A program made the position numbers and the translations under genes. Under the pieces are notes generated by a model that was given only the letters and a program-made list of their open reading frames with translations, ran no database searches and was not told the DNA's origin. A DNA stretch of 60,900 bases. It comes from an uncultured Planctomycetaceae bacterium (lineage in GTDB: Bacteria > Planctomycetota > Planctomycetia > Planctomycetales > Planctomycetaceae). Within the stretch, counting starts at the first letter, position 1, and the number at the start of each line of letters is the position of its first letter. Positions 9,734 to 18,186 of this stretch are shown here, in pieces. Where the stretch lies: contig CAIQIE010000014.1 of NCBI GenBank assembly GCA_903871805.1, forward strand, positions 1-60,900. The letters run 5' to 3'.

Positions 9734-10405
9734 ATGAATTCTGAGACGCCTGATGTGATCACGATTGCAATGATGCGCGAGGTTTTGTCGGTGCCATTGC
9801 TGTGCGATGCCCTGGATGCTGCCGGATTTCCGCGTCAGAGTCCGCGACTGCCCATTGTTCCGGTGACCATGGCACATGTGACATTGATCGGCAGGTGTCG
9901 CACAACACTCTGGGCCGACATGGCGCATGTTGATCCCAGACCCTATGAACTGGAGTTGAAAGCGGTCGATGGCTGTCAGCCCGACGACGTGCTGATCTGC
10001 GGTGCCGCGGGTTCCAACCGATCCGGGATCTGGGGAGAGTTACTGACGACGGCTTCCCGCAATACCGGGTGTGTTGGAGTGATAGTGGATGGCGCTGTTC
10101 GGGATATTGCAAGGATGCGCAAGATGCATTTCCCGGTATTTGCCCGAGGTGGCAATCCGTATGACAGCAAGGATCGTCAGCGCGTGATTGATATCGACAT
10201 CCCCGTGGAACTGGACGGGATTCGTTTTTGTCCGGGGGATTTGGTGGCAGCGGACGAGGATGGTATTGTTGTTGTTCCGAGGGCTGTGGAAGCTGAAGTG
10301 GTTCGGGCGGCATGGGTCAAAGCGCACGCAGAAAATCAGGTGCGTGACGCAATTCGAGCGGGCATGTCGGCCACAAAAGCGTTTGAAACGTTTGGCGTCC
10401 TGTGA
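9734..10405 (+). CDS. RraA family protein (aldolase/decarboxylase-like)
   Basis: RraA-like fold protein of 223 residues. The family includes 4-hydroxy-4-methyl-2-oxoglutarate/oxaloacetate aldolases and RNase E inhibitor RraA. The core motif GELLTTASRNTGCVGVIVDG followed by AVRD is clear (about residues 100-123), and DLVAADEDGIVVVP near the end is also typical. The ATG at 9734 lies after a ggaag site; the frame is open to 9617 but that extension covers the xylA terminator. In sugar-acid catabolic settings such proteins often act as aldolases or decarboxylases; which one applies here cannot be told. It is convergent with truB 27 bases away. Confidence 0.88.
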   Translation: MNSETPDVITIAMMREVLSVPLLCDALDAAGFPRQSPRLPIVPVTMAHVTLIGRCRTTLWADMAHVDPRPYELELKAVDGCQPDDVLICGAAGSNRSGIWGELLTTASRNTGCVGVIVDGAVRDIARMRKMHFPVFARGGNPYDSKDRQRVIDIDIPVELDGIRFCPGDLVAADEDGIVVVPRAVEAEVVRAAWVKAHAENQVRDAIRAGMSATKAFETFGVL

Positions 10406-10432
10406 GAGATGGATTTGAAGCGTTGAGGCTTT

Positions 10433-11377
10433 TTATAAGGCCTGATCAGCACCTGACGCGGATTGACGGAGAAAAACATTTTTCGGCTGCAGCGTACCGG
10501 TTTCAGTCATCACTGCGACTGCGTACAGCTGTTTGAACAGGTTGTCGGCGAGGGCCAATTGTGTGCCTGCCGGAAGGGATTCTGTCACTGAAAGGCGTTG
10601 TTGATCGACCACAAGTTGTCTGCCGCAGACAAGATCAACACAGTCCTGCTCAGAACACTGATAGCGTGGAAGGTGTGCGACAATTTGTGTGGCAGGAATG
10701 ATGGCGTCGTGAATGCTGGTACCGTGCAGTAATTCCGGGCTGATGGCATCCTGAATTCGAAATTCTCCGATTGCCGTTCTTTCAAGGCGGCTCATTAGAG
10801 CCCCGCAGCCCAGCGACTGGCCAAGATCGCGCGCGATTGAGCGAATGTAGGTTCCCGAGCCGCAGGTAATCTGCAGGTGAAGCAGAGGCCATTGCCAGCT
10901 GAGTATTTCGATGCTGTGCACGACCACTTCGCGAGACGAAAGGGAGAATTCGGTACCTTTGCGGGCGAGGTCGTAAGCACGCTGACCCTGCACATGAACC
11001 GCGGAAAACGCCGGGGGGACCTGAGCAACAACTCCAGTGAGTTGCTTCAGGGCCTCTGCAATCGCCTGATAATCCGGCAGTTGTGTTGGCACCGGATGCT
11101 GGAGGATTTTGCCTGTACTGTCATCTGTGTCGCTGGTTTGTCCCAGAGTAAATTCGGTCACATAGGTTTTGGTACGTTCCTGAAGCATCGTCATCAGGCG
11201 TGTCGCATCGCCGATGCAGACCAGCAGGACGCCGGTGGCCATGGGATCCAGTGTTCCTGCATGACCGGCCTTCAGCGGCCGTACGAGGCGTTGAATCTGA
11301 TTCACAGCATCTCGGGAAGTGATCCCCTGTGGCTTGTTCAGGTTGATTACGCCGAAAATTGAAGAGCGGATGGTCAT
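10433..11377 (-). CDS. truB: tRNA pseudouridine(55) synthase TruB
   Basis: Isomerises uridine 55 in the T-loop of tRNAs. The N-terminus has the TruB pattern INLNKPQGITS (11-21), then GHAGTLDPMATGVL with catalytic Asp44, and KTYVTEFTLGQTSDTDD. The 314-residue product has the normal length, with a C-terminal PUA-like part. The ATG at 11377 gives the conserved start; the frame remains open to 11407 and the ribosome-binding site is weak for either. In many bacteria truB sits with rbfA and infB; here neither neighbour is present. It is 27 bases from the convergent RraA-like gene. Confidence 0.96.
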   Translation of the reverse strand: MTIRSSIFGVINLNKPQGITSRDAVNQIQRLVRPLKAGHAGTLDPMATGVLLVCIGDATRLMTMLQERTKTYVTEFTLGQTSDTDDSTGKILQHPVPTQLPDYQAIAEALKQLTGVVAQVPPAFSAVHVQGQRAYDLARKGTEFSLSSREVVVHSIEILSWQWPLLHLQITCGSGTYIRSIARDLGQSLGCGALMSRLERTAIGEFRIQDAISPELLHGTSIHDAIIPATQIVAHLPRYQCSEQDCVDLVCGRQLVVDQQRLSVTESLPAGTQLALADNLFKQLYAVAVMTETGTLQPKNVFLRQSASGADQAL

Positions 11378-11469
11378 GAGGCGGCTGAATAAGGGGCATA
11401 ATAGCACCGCCGTACAGATGTGCTTCGGCGGACAATTTGGGTGCAGTTGAGTTTGCAGCCGCGAGGACT

Positions 11470-11760
11470 TTAGTAATCGATTCCCAGATTTCTTTCGATC
11501 GAGCGTGCTTTATCAGACATCAGATACTTTCCAAACCATGGATCCGGATCCTGTTCGCGAGCGTAGTCAGCTCGGCCTTCGTCGCCGACGAAATTCCATT
11601 CTCCGTTGTCGTCGTCTGCAACCTCCCCATCAAATGGTTTCGGGGTAAACATGCGGCCAAAGCGACGCGACGCGTTTTTGGGGTGTTCAAGCAGGTGGCA
11701 GCCGGTTGCCAGCAGAGTCAGCAACGCTGCATTCAGAAGCATTGCTTTTTTTGTGTGCAT
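11470..11760 (-). CDS. Small exported lipoprotein of unknown function
   Basis: A 96-residue protein with a lipoprotein signal peptide: MHTKKAMLLNAALLTLLATGC, in which Cys21 would be lipidated (lipobox LATGC). The mature part is polar and acidic, with no recognised domain. The ATG at 11760 is preceded by a ggag site about 7 bases away, which supports this start over the longer open frame (to 12036) overlapping the next gene. It is transcribed in the same direction as truB, with a gap of about 90 bases. Function not recognised. Confidence 0.75.
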   Translation of the reverse strand: MHTKKAMLLNAALLTLLATGCHLLEHPKNASRRFGRMFTPKPFDGEVADDDNGEWNFVGDEGRADYAREQDPDPWFGKYLMSDKARSIERNLGIDY

Positions 11761-11890
11761 GGATTTTCTCCGGTGGGGGCAGACTTTGAAACAGGGTTTG
11801 CTGCGGAAATGCCGATTGGTGATAGGGAGTGGCTGGAATTTGAATAGCGCTGGAATGTAATCGTGCGGATGGGGAATGAGAGAGCAAATC

Positions 11891-12586
11891 ATGGCAACGC
11901 TGGACATTCTTGTGGTGGCCCCACATCCGGATGATGCGGAAATCAGCTTAGGCGGTACGATTGCCGCCTCAATACGGCAGAATCTGCAGGTTGGAGTCCT
12001 GGATCTGACCAGCGGTGAACCGACTCCGCTGGGCACCCTGGAAATTCGGGCAAGAGAAACGCAGCGTGCGTCGGAGCTGCTGGGGTTAAAGTGGCGGCGG
12101 AATCTGGGACTTCCGAATCGCAGTCTTCAGGCGACATTGGAACACCGCCGCATGCTGGCGGAGGTAATTCGGGAAGTGAGGCCTCGGGTGCTGATGGTGC
12201 CCTACTGGCAGGATGTGCATCCGGATCACGTTGCTGCGTCGACGTTATGTGACGACGCGAGATTCTGGGCCAAGCTAAGCCGCAGTGATATGGCCGGTGA
12301 ACCGTGGTGGGCGCCGATGCTGCTGCACTACTTCAGTATTCATCTTCGCATTCACCCTGCACCGTCCATTGTGATGGACATTTCTGCTGTGATAGAAACG
12401 AAGATGGATGCGGTGCGGGCGTTCGAGAGTCAACTGATCACTGGACGCAGCCAGGCCTTTCCGACGCCCATCGATGATATTCGTGACAGAGCCCGGTATT
12501 GGGGTTGGGCGATTGGGAGGGCGTATGGAGAGCCGTTGGTCAATCGCGAGTCCGTCGGGGTTTGTTCGGTAGCAGATCTGTTGTAG
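11891..12586 (+). CDS. PIG-L family deacetylase, BshB1-like
   Basis: Zinc-dependent N-acetylglucosaminyl deacetylase of the PIG-L/LmbE family. Metal and catalytic motif APHPDD lies at residues 10-15 and the second zinc motif HPDHVA at about 111-116. The C-terminal ARYWGWAIGRAYGEP closely resembles BshB1, which deacetylates GlcNAc-malate in bacillithiol synthesis; assignment to that reaction is inferred, as no bshA or bshC is nearby. The ATG at 11891 is chosen because gagag lies at good spacing; the ATG at 11876 is an alternative. Product 231 residues, typical length. Confidence 0.88.
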   Translation: MATLDILVVAPHPDDAEISLGGTIAASIRQNLQVGVLDLTSGEPTPLGTLEIRARETQRASELLGLKWRRNLGLPNRSLQATLEHRRMLAEVIREVRPRVLMVPYWQDVHPDHVAASTLCDDARFWAKLSRSDMAGEPWWAPMLLHYFSIHLRIHPAPSIVMDISAVIETKMDAVRAFESQLITGRSQAFPTPIDDIRDRARYWGWAIGRAYGEPLVNRESVGVCSVADLL

Positions 12587-12698
12587 AGCCGACCGGCTTT
12601 GGCGTGCCCGAATGGTGAGGCGAAAGAGGCGGTCTTCGTGTGGACTTTATGACACATGCCTTTGCCTGAAACACGATGGAGCGGTGGGGAGTTTCGGC

Positions 12699-12785
12699 TT
12701 GCACACCGGGTTGCGCCCCCGGTGTGCAACAGAAAGTCGTCACATTCAACCGACGCCGATGTTGTGGAAAAACAACGCGTCTGAC
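12699..12785. repeat. Hairpin-bearing intergenic repeat, copy 1
   Basis: Between the convergent BshB1-like and PEP-CTERM genes lies a perfect 12-bp inverted repeat (12699-12710 ttgcacaccggg; 12718-12729) with a 7-base loop. It is followed by sequence resembling that at 15905-15945: both contain gggttgYgcccc and then gttgtggaaaaac with cgacgccgatg nearby. It may also act as a transcription barrier for the convergent genes. No T-run follows on either strand. Confidence 0.5.
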
Positions 12786-12835
12786 CCACTACGGCAGAGA
12801 AATCAGGAACCGTGGCGGTCGGTACGGCGGGCTAT

Positions 12836-13438
12836 TCAGCCAACCACTTTGCTCAACGCGGTTTTCTGGCGTCGGCGATAGATCATGCCGGCTGCAGCCA
12901 GCCCGATCGGCAAAAGTACACCCAGAGCAGGCTCAGGCACTGCTGCAGGAAGCCCGGTCGCGTAGAAAACAACCGTGGAGTTAATCAGTGCGCCTGCAGC
13001 AAGGTCACGATTCAATGAGATGAAGAACTCTGCTTGTACGGCATCTGTAAAGCCTGTGAACAGTCCGGTCGTTCCAGGAGACCAGTTTCCGGCAAGCCTC
13101 ATGACTCGGAAGTACCCTGTGGGCACCATGAATTCTGTAGTGTCTGCTGCCACAACGCCGGAGAAGGTGCCGAAATCCAGCCCGGAAAGGGCGATTGGCT
13201 TACCAACGGCACCGGGGGCTGCGGGAATTGCAAGAGGCTCCCAGGGGGTGTTGGGAAATGCGGAAAAGAATCCCACGCCGGCAGCACTTTGCATGGTCAC
13301 GAAAGTGACCGCCTGATTCAGCGAGCCTGTGTTGGGGGAAATTTGGGGGTCAAACTGGACCACACCAGTGATGTAGGCGGCTTGGGACGAAACGGTCGTT
13401 ACCAGCACAGCGAATGCGCAGAGAAGAAAGCTTTTCAT
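12836..13438 (-). CDS. PEP-CTERM sorting domain protein (copy 1)
   Basis: Exported surface or secreted protein of 200 residues. N-terminal signal peptide (MKSFLLCAFAVLVTTVSSQAA) and C-terminal sorting signal VPEP (about 173) followed by a hydrophobic helix and an RRRQK end, the substrate pattern for an exosortase. The central part shares blocks with the next gene: TGSLNQAVTF, DFGTFSGVV, AGNWSPGTTGLFTGFT. The frame opens at 13477, but the ATG at 13438 starts the signal peptide. Function of the central domain is unknown; extracellular polysaccharide association is inferred for the class. Confidence 0.87.
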   Translation of the reverse strand: MKSFLLCAFAVLVTTVSSQAAYITGVVQFDPQISPNTGSLNQAVTFVTMQSAAGVGFFSAFPNTPWEPLAIPAAPGAVGKPIALSGLDFGTFSGVVAADTTEFMVPTGYFRVMRLAGNWSPGTTGLFTGFTDAVQAEFFISLNRDLAAGALINSTVVFYATGLPAAVPEPALGVLLPIGLAAAGMIYRRRQKTALSKVVG

Positions 13439-14003
13439 GATTATAGGTCTTGGGGAGTCGGGGAATACCAAAGGCATTTGAGCGAATATTCCAGTTATTG
13501 CTCATATGCTGGTTGGGAGTATCTCCAGTGATTTTGGAATGGCAATCAGAACGTCAACAGGATGGGGAATTTTCCGTACGGAAAAAGTACCAACATTGCG
13601 AAATCGCTCTAATCGTTACAACCGGACATGTTTGCCTGATCATGGCTGGGTGGACTCACTGAGGGGGGCGTGGAGCAGACTGGCGGTCGGGAGAGACTCT
13701 GCTTGCCGAAGTGCCGGAACCTGTATCCACATGACAACAGCATGCTATATGGTTGTTTTCTCAGCGGTTTTGCCAGCTGTCGGAGCACCCTGCCAGCGGT
13801 TGCTGTTGTTTCGGGCCATGGTAGTCGTGGCGATTACAACCGGGCGCATGGGCTTGGAGGGTCTGTCGCCAGAAGACGACATCGCACCGGAGAAGTGTTG
13901 CAAGTTGGTGTCAAAGGGGTGTGATGAAAGGCAACAAAAAAAGGACGGCTGATGCCGTCCTTTTGTCCTTGTGCATGTGTTGTAAAGCCTGAGCGCAGAT
14001 GGC
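13439..14003. other. Gap between the two PEP-CTERM genes
   Basis: About 565 bases without a recognised gene. It holds the terminator of the upstream (14 kb) gene at 13936-13964 and presumably the promoter of the 13.4 kb gene. A 148-codon plus-strand frame lies here but shows no domain, no good start and odd composition. Confidence 0.5.
13936..13964 (-). terminator. Hairpin terminator after PEP-CTERM copy 2
   Basis: Perfect 11-bp stem aaaaggacggc (13939-13949) / gccgtcctttt (13954-13964) with loop tgat. On the minus strand the stem runs into an uninterrupted T-run. It lies about 40 bases past the stop of the gene at 14004. Confidence 0.88.
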
Positions 14004-14618
14004 TCAGTTGTTTTCAAGACATGGCGTAGTATCAGCAGATCGGTTGCGGCGTCGGCGGAGCCAGACAAGAGCGCCCAGTGCCGTTCCGGCAAAGGCGAAT
14101 GTTGACGGTTCCGGAACGGGGGCTGCCCCATAGGATTGGAACGTGATGGAACCGTTCAACGCCGGGTTGTAGGTATTGCCCCGAGTAAACGCAATCGAAA
14201 GTTCTGCGCTGTGATTGCTGGTGAAGCCATTAAACAGGGAATTAGATCCGGGGGTCCATGTGCCAGCGATGGTCACAAATCTGAAAAAACTATTGGAGAT
14301 TTGGAATTCAGGACTGTCTGTCGTGACGATTCCGGAAAACGTTCCGAAGTCGGCATTTGAAACAGAGATGGTGGATCCGGTGCTGGGTGCTGTGGAGAGG
14401 GAAAAGTCTCCCCAGGCAGTTCCTACCGGCAGATTGGTAAAGAATCCACCGCGACTGGCATTGGATGTCAGGTTGGAAAATGTGATGGACTGGTTCAGTG
14501 AACCGGTCCCCGGTGTTTTGGCAGAGTCAAAGGCGACCGATCCGGTCATGTAGTCAGCAAATGCGATTGAATTTGAAACTGCCGAAACAAGGAGTGCCGA
14601 TAAAAGAAAGATTCGCAT
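14004..14618 (-). CDS. PEP-CTERM sorting domain protein (copy 2)
   Basis: A 204-residue exported protein, paralogous to the downstream copy. Signal peptide at 1-21 (cleavage near AFA-DY), central region with TGSLNQSITF, DFGTFSGIV and AGTWTPGSNSLFNGFT blocks, and C-terminal VPEPSTFAFAG, hydrophobic helix and RRRRN tail. These define an exosortase/PEP-CTERM substrate. The order of shared blocks in the two proteins implies an old tandem duplication. It has its own terminator at 13936-13964. The exosortase itself is not in the window. Confidence 0.9.
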   Translation of the reverse strand: MRIFLLSALLVSAVSNSIAFADYMTGSVAFDSAKTPGTGSLNQSITFSNLTSNASRGGFFTNLPVGTAWGDFSLSTAPSTGSTISVSNADFGTFSGIVTTDSPEFQISNSFFRFVTIAGTWTPGSNSLFNGFTSNHSAELSIAFTRGNTYNPALNGSITFQSYGAAPVPEPSTFAFAGTALGALVWLRRRRNRSADTTPCLENN

Positions 14619-15161
14619 GGGGATGCATCCAGAGTGAAGGGAAACAAAAGTGTCATCGAACCATCACTCCCTGTGAGGCTCATTGCACGCTGACGATTTT
14701 GGCAAGATGCTTTGCCCGGGCAACATATCTTTCCTGAAAATCAGACCCTGGGCATGTTGCCAAAAAAGGACATCTCTCAGGGGCCGAAAAATCGGTAAAG
14801 GACTGAGATTCCTTCCATTGTTTCAGGGTAAGATTGTAGTGTTCAGGGGAATGAAATCAGGTTTGCTGACAGTATGGCTTTGTTGTGTTTGAGCAGCATG
14901 GCGTGACCATGTGTTGCAAGTCGTGGGGTGTGCGGTTTCTACGGAAATTGCAGACGCTTTGGCTGAAAAGTTGTTGGGATTTGGATGGGTCGCTGCCAGC
15001 GGATACGGGTTGAAGGTCGATCACAGCAGCAGGAATTCCGCGTGTCTGAGTTCCAGAGAGATGACAGTGTTCCGTGACGCTGGAGATTCCCGCAGTCTGC
15101 CGGGAGTGTTCTTTCGGTGCAGAGCATCAGGTAAGCACTGGATTAAGGATGCGTGATCTCT
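14619..15161. other. Intergenic region, divergent promoters expected
   Basis: About 540 bases between a minus-strand PEP-CTERM gene and a plus-strand DinB-like gene. Only short open frames without recognisable features are present, and no hairpin or repeat stands out. Confidence 0.45.
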
Positions 15162-15665
15162 ATGGGTACTGATTTAAATCTGGCGATTTCTCAGATCCGA
15201 TTTGCTCGCGACTACACTCAGTCGCTGCTGGCCGGGATTCCTGATGACTGCTGGTTCGTCCAGCCGCAGAATGTGGTGAGCCATATTGCGTGGCAGGTGG
15301 GGCATCTTGCGATGGCGCAGTATGGCTTATGTCTGTTTCGAATTCGTGGTCGCGCTGATACGGACCTTGATCTGATGTCTTCTGCATTTCGAAAAAAGTT
15401 CAGTCGCGGAACGACGCCGGATGCGGACCCCTCACGAAATCCAACAGTTTCGGAAATCCGAAGTGTGCTGGACCGTGTGCATGAGCAGTCGTTGTTGGAA
15501 CTGGCCGGTTTTTCTGAGTCGTTGCTTGCGGAAGGTGTTGATCCACCGTTTGCTGTGTATCCGAACAAGCTGGGTTGCCTGCTCTTCTGTTCTCATCATG
15601 AAATGATTCATGCAGGTCAGATCGGGTTACTGCGACGACTTCTGGGGCTCGCACCAGTGCGTTAA
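15162..15665 (+). CDS. DinB/YfiT-like putative metalloenzyme
   Basis: Four-helix-bundle protein of the DinB superfamily (167 residues). Likely metal-binding histidines fall in HIAWQVGHLAMAQY near the N-terminal third and HHEMIHAGQIGLLRRLLG near the C-terminus, the usual three-His arrangement. Members include thiol-dependent transferases and many uncharacterised proteins, so the reaction is unknown. Start is ambiguous: GTG at 15153 is 3 bases from an aagga site, ATG at 15162 is 12 bases from it. A BshB1-like gene lies 3 kb away; DinB-family proteins include bacillithiol S-transferases, a possible but unproven link. Confidence 0.82.
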   Translation: MGTDLNLAISQIRFARDYTQSLLAGIPDDCWFVQPQNVVSHIAWQVGHLAMAQYGLCLFRIRGRADTDLDLMSSAFRKKFSRGTTPDADPSRNPTVSEIRSVLDRVHEQSLLELAGFSESLLAEGVDPPFAVYPNKLGCLLFCSHHEMIHAGQIGLLRRLLGLAPVR

Positions 15666-16009
15666 GAGACATCGGCAGTCACGGCGATTTCCGGTATGGG
15701 TTGTGTGTTGGAACGAGTGTATTGATTCCGGAAGCACCGACTGAGGGAAATGATCCTTTCGGGGCTGCAGTGGGGGCAGATGACATGGCGTCGTTGATCG
15801 GTGAACACTGGCGTTGGTGGTTTGCAGGATGCTGGGGGACCAGGACATTCCGGTGGTAAGATGATTCCGAACTTCGGGTGGCTGAAGAGTCACTTGACTC
15901 GGGGGGGGTTGTGCCCCTTGCGTTGTGGAAAAACGACGCCGATGATTGGGGCCGTTGGCTAACGAGCAACGCGGGATCCCTGATGATTTTCGAATTGGAA
16001 GGCTGAAAA
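15666..16009. other. Intergenic region with partial repeat copy 2
   Basis: No gene is seen in these 344 bases. Around 15905-15945 the sequence ggggttgtgccccttgcg then gttgtggaaaaacgacgc resembles the element at 12706-12785, suggesting a second, decayed copy. Confidence 0.45.
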
Positions 16010-16534
16010 ATGAGTGAGTTAAGCGGAAAGAAGTTTTTGTGTTTTGTGGGCGAAGACTACGAGGATCTGGAACTGTGGTACCCGAAGTTACGGCTGATCG
16101 AAGCTGGGGCGGAGTTCGACGTTGCGGGTCAGGATGCCGGTAGGAAGTATCTTGGAAAGCACGGGTATCCGTGTGTTTCGGACATTGGGATCAGCGAGCT
16201 GCGGGCAGCGGACTATGACGGATTGATCTGCGCCGGTGGCTGGATGCCTGACAAGCTGCGTCGTGATTCGGACGTGTTAAGGATTACCCGGGAATTTTCG
16301 GAGTCTTCCAAACTGGTTGCCGCCATTTGTCATGGTGGCTGGATACCAATTTCCGCCGGGATTTATCGGGGGGTGAAAGTCACCGGGTCACCGGGGATTC
16401 GGGATGACCTGGTGAATGCCGGTGCGTTATTTGAGGACAAGTCGGTTGTCGTGGATCGACATTTTGTCAGCAGCCGCAAGCCTGATGATCTTCCGGATTT
16501 CTGTCGGGAAATTATTCGAGTCTGCAGGGGCTGA
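16010..16534 (+). CDS. DJ-1/PfpI family protein
   Basis: Cytoplasmic class-I-glutamine-amidotransferase-like fold protein, 174 residues. The nucleophile elbow AAICHGGW places Cys107 next to His108, and the acidic residue in the EDYEDLELWYP stretch (residues 15-25) matches the conserved Glu of the family. Related proteins include YhbO/PfpI stress proteins, deglycase/glyoxalase candidates and chaperones, so the biochemical role is uncertain. The ATG at 16010 follows a ggaaggctgaaaa stretch. Closest same-strand neighbour is the tagaturonate epimerase gene 218 bases downstream. Confidence 0.9.
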   Translation: MSELSGKKFLCFVGEDYEDLELWYPKLRLIEAGAEFDVAGQDAGRKYLGKHGYPCVSDIGISELRAADYDGLICAGGWMPDKLRRDSDVLRITREFSESSKLVAAICHGGWIPISAGIYRGVKVTGSPGIRDDLVNAGALFEDKSVVVDRHFVSSRKPDDLPDFCREIIRVCRG

Positions 16535-16752
16535 GCGTTTTACGCGGGGATTGGTGCGGACTTGTCAGAGTGCCGGGGCTTTGCAAGGCTCTGGCTGGGG
16601 ATATTTTTTCATTCAGGGAAGTGTGGGCTGCGGCTGGCTGGACTTTGTTTTTTGCTGATGCAGGTCTGTGTTCATAGCGTTGGGGCCTGAGCAGGTTCGG
16701 TCTGCCGGCGCAGGGTTCCACTGTCTGTTTGCTTTCATGAGGATGAGTAATC

Positions 16753-18027
16753 GTGAAGTATCCTGAAGTCGTAACTCTGGGGTTGAGTCCGAGTTTTGGA
16801 TTTGGTGATCGTACCGGGCTGGCAACACCAGGACATGTGGCAGCCATGCTGAAGGATGGCGCTGGCATTCAGCCGATTTTTCCGCAGCAGTCAATTCGCG
16901 AAATGCAGCGGACTCAGAGAACCCCTGTGCAGGTCATGGAAGATGCACTTCGGGGCGCAGCAGGGGCTGGCTGGACTGCTGTGACAGGTGCTGATGCGGA
17001 TCATCTGAAAACGCCGGAAGATGTGAATGTAACAGCAGCAGCCGGGTTTACATTCTTCACGATTGACCCTTCAGGATCTGTGGACCAGAAGGCTGACAAT
17101 TATGATGAAGCCACGCTGCGTGCCCGGTTTGCTGCCGTTTCCGGAACTGCGCCGTGGTTCGGGGAATATGCCGGGAAGAGCTTTCGGCTGGCAACGGGAA
17201 CTGAGGTTGTTCTGGATGAGCATGCCTGCATGAGAGCGGCCGTCAAGTATGGTGCAGCCATTCAGCATGCGGTCTCCCTTTCAGAGCACATTCGTCGTGT
17301 GCATGAAAGCAATGGGCGGGCATTTGAAATCGAGTTGTCAGTTGATGAGACAGACCAGCCCACAACTCTGGCTGAGCATTTTATTATTGCTGAGCAGTGT
17401 CTGAAGGCGGGGATGAAACTGGTCAGTCTGGCTCCGCGGTTTATCGGGGACTTTGAAAAGGGAGTGGATTTTAAGGGTGACCTGAAGGCACTGGCGGTTT
17501 CGCTGGCGGATCATGCGGCTGTCGCGCAGTTAGTTGGTCCCTATAAACTGAGTCTGCACTCGGGTTCGGACAAGTTGTCCATGTACAGTCTGCTCAGTCG
17601 GTGTACCAAAGGTCTGTTTCACGTCAAGACGGCCGGGACCAGTTACCTTGAAGCGTTGCGTGTTGTGGCACGTCATGAGGAATCGCTGTTCCGCGCCATT
17701 ATAGATTTTGCTCGTGGGCGTTACGACACAGATAAGGCCACATACCATGTGTCAGCAACGATCGCCAGTGCTCCAGCTCCCGGCATCGTGTCATCCGTGC
17801 GGGACCTGGAAAGGGAATATCTGGAGTTATGGGAAGACGTACCGGAGGGCGTGGGATTCACGAAGCCGGGACGACAGATTCTGCACTGCACGTTCGGTTC
17901 GACGCTGACACACCCGGAATTTGGTCCGGCGATCCGTTCTGTGCTGGCGACGCATCCCGAGACCTATACTGAGGTTCTGGCGGACCACTTTGGTCGTCAT
18001 CTGAGACCATTGAAGGCCGGATTCTAG
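16753..18027 (+). CDS. uxaE: Tagaturonate/fructuronate epimerase family protein
   Basis: Member of the UxaE family, which epimerises D-tagaturonate to D-fructuronate in hexuronate (galacturonate) catabolism, usually cytoplasmic and metal-dependent. Recognised from the whole 424-residue sequence: LGLSPSFGFGDRTGLATPGH at the N-terminus, TGADADHLKTPEDV, KLSLHSGSDKLSMY and FHVKTAGTSYLEALR in the C-terminal half. The start is GTG at 16753 with a gaggatgag site upstream. The next gene is a plus-strand SDR dehydrogenase, 160 bases on, and the two may form a hexuronate module; uronate isomerase and a lyase are not in the window. Confidence 0.88.
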   Translation: MKYPEVVTLGLSPSFGFGDRTGLATPGHVAAMLKDGAGIQPIFPQQSIREMQRTQRTPVQVMEDALRGAAGAGWTAVTGADADHLKTPEDVNVTAAAGFTFFTIDPSGSVDQKADNYDEATLRARFAAVSGTAPWFGEYAGKSFRLATGTEVVLDEHACMRAAVKYGAAIQHAVSLSEHIRRVHESNGRAFEIELSVDETDQPTTLAEHFIIAEQCLKAGMKLVSLAPRFIGDFEKGVDFKGDLKALAVSLADHAAVAQLVGPYKLSLHSGSDKLSMYSLLSRCTKGLFHVKTAGTSYLEALRVVARHEESLFRAIIDFARGRYDTDKATYHVSATIASAPAPGIVSSVRDLEREYLELWEDVPEGVGFTKPGRQILHCTFGSTLTHPEFGPAIRSVLATHPETYTEVLADHFGRHLRPLKAGF

Positions 18028-18186
18028 GAAACGGTTGTTCTAAATGGGGCAGGATTTGTCCGGCCAGCGGCATGATGTCTGGAAGCTATGGTATGGAAAT
18101 CGATTGAGTGAACATCTCGATCGGTTGCCATAACGCGTTGGATGCAGGTTGAAAATGCGATTGCGAAATTGGGAGGTGACAGACTC

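Noticed and set aside
13506..13952. 148-codon plus-strand frame between the PEP-CTERM genes
   Set aside because: Runs through a hairpin terminator and has unusual composition.
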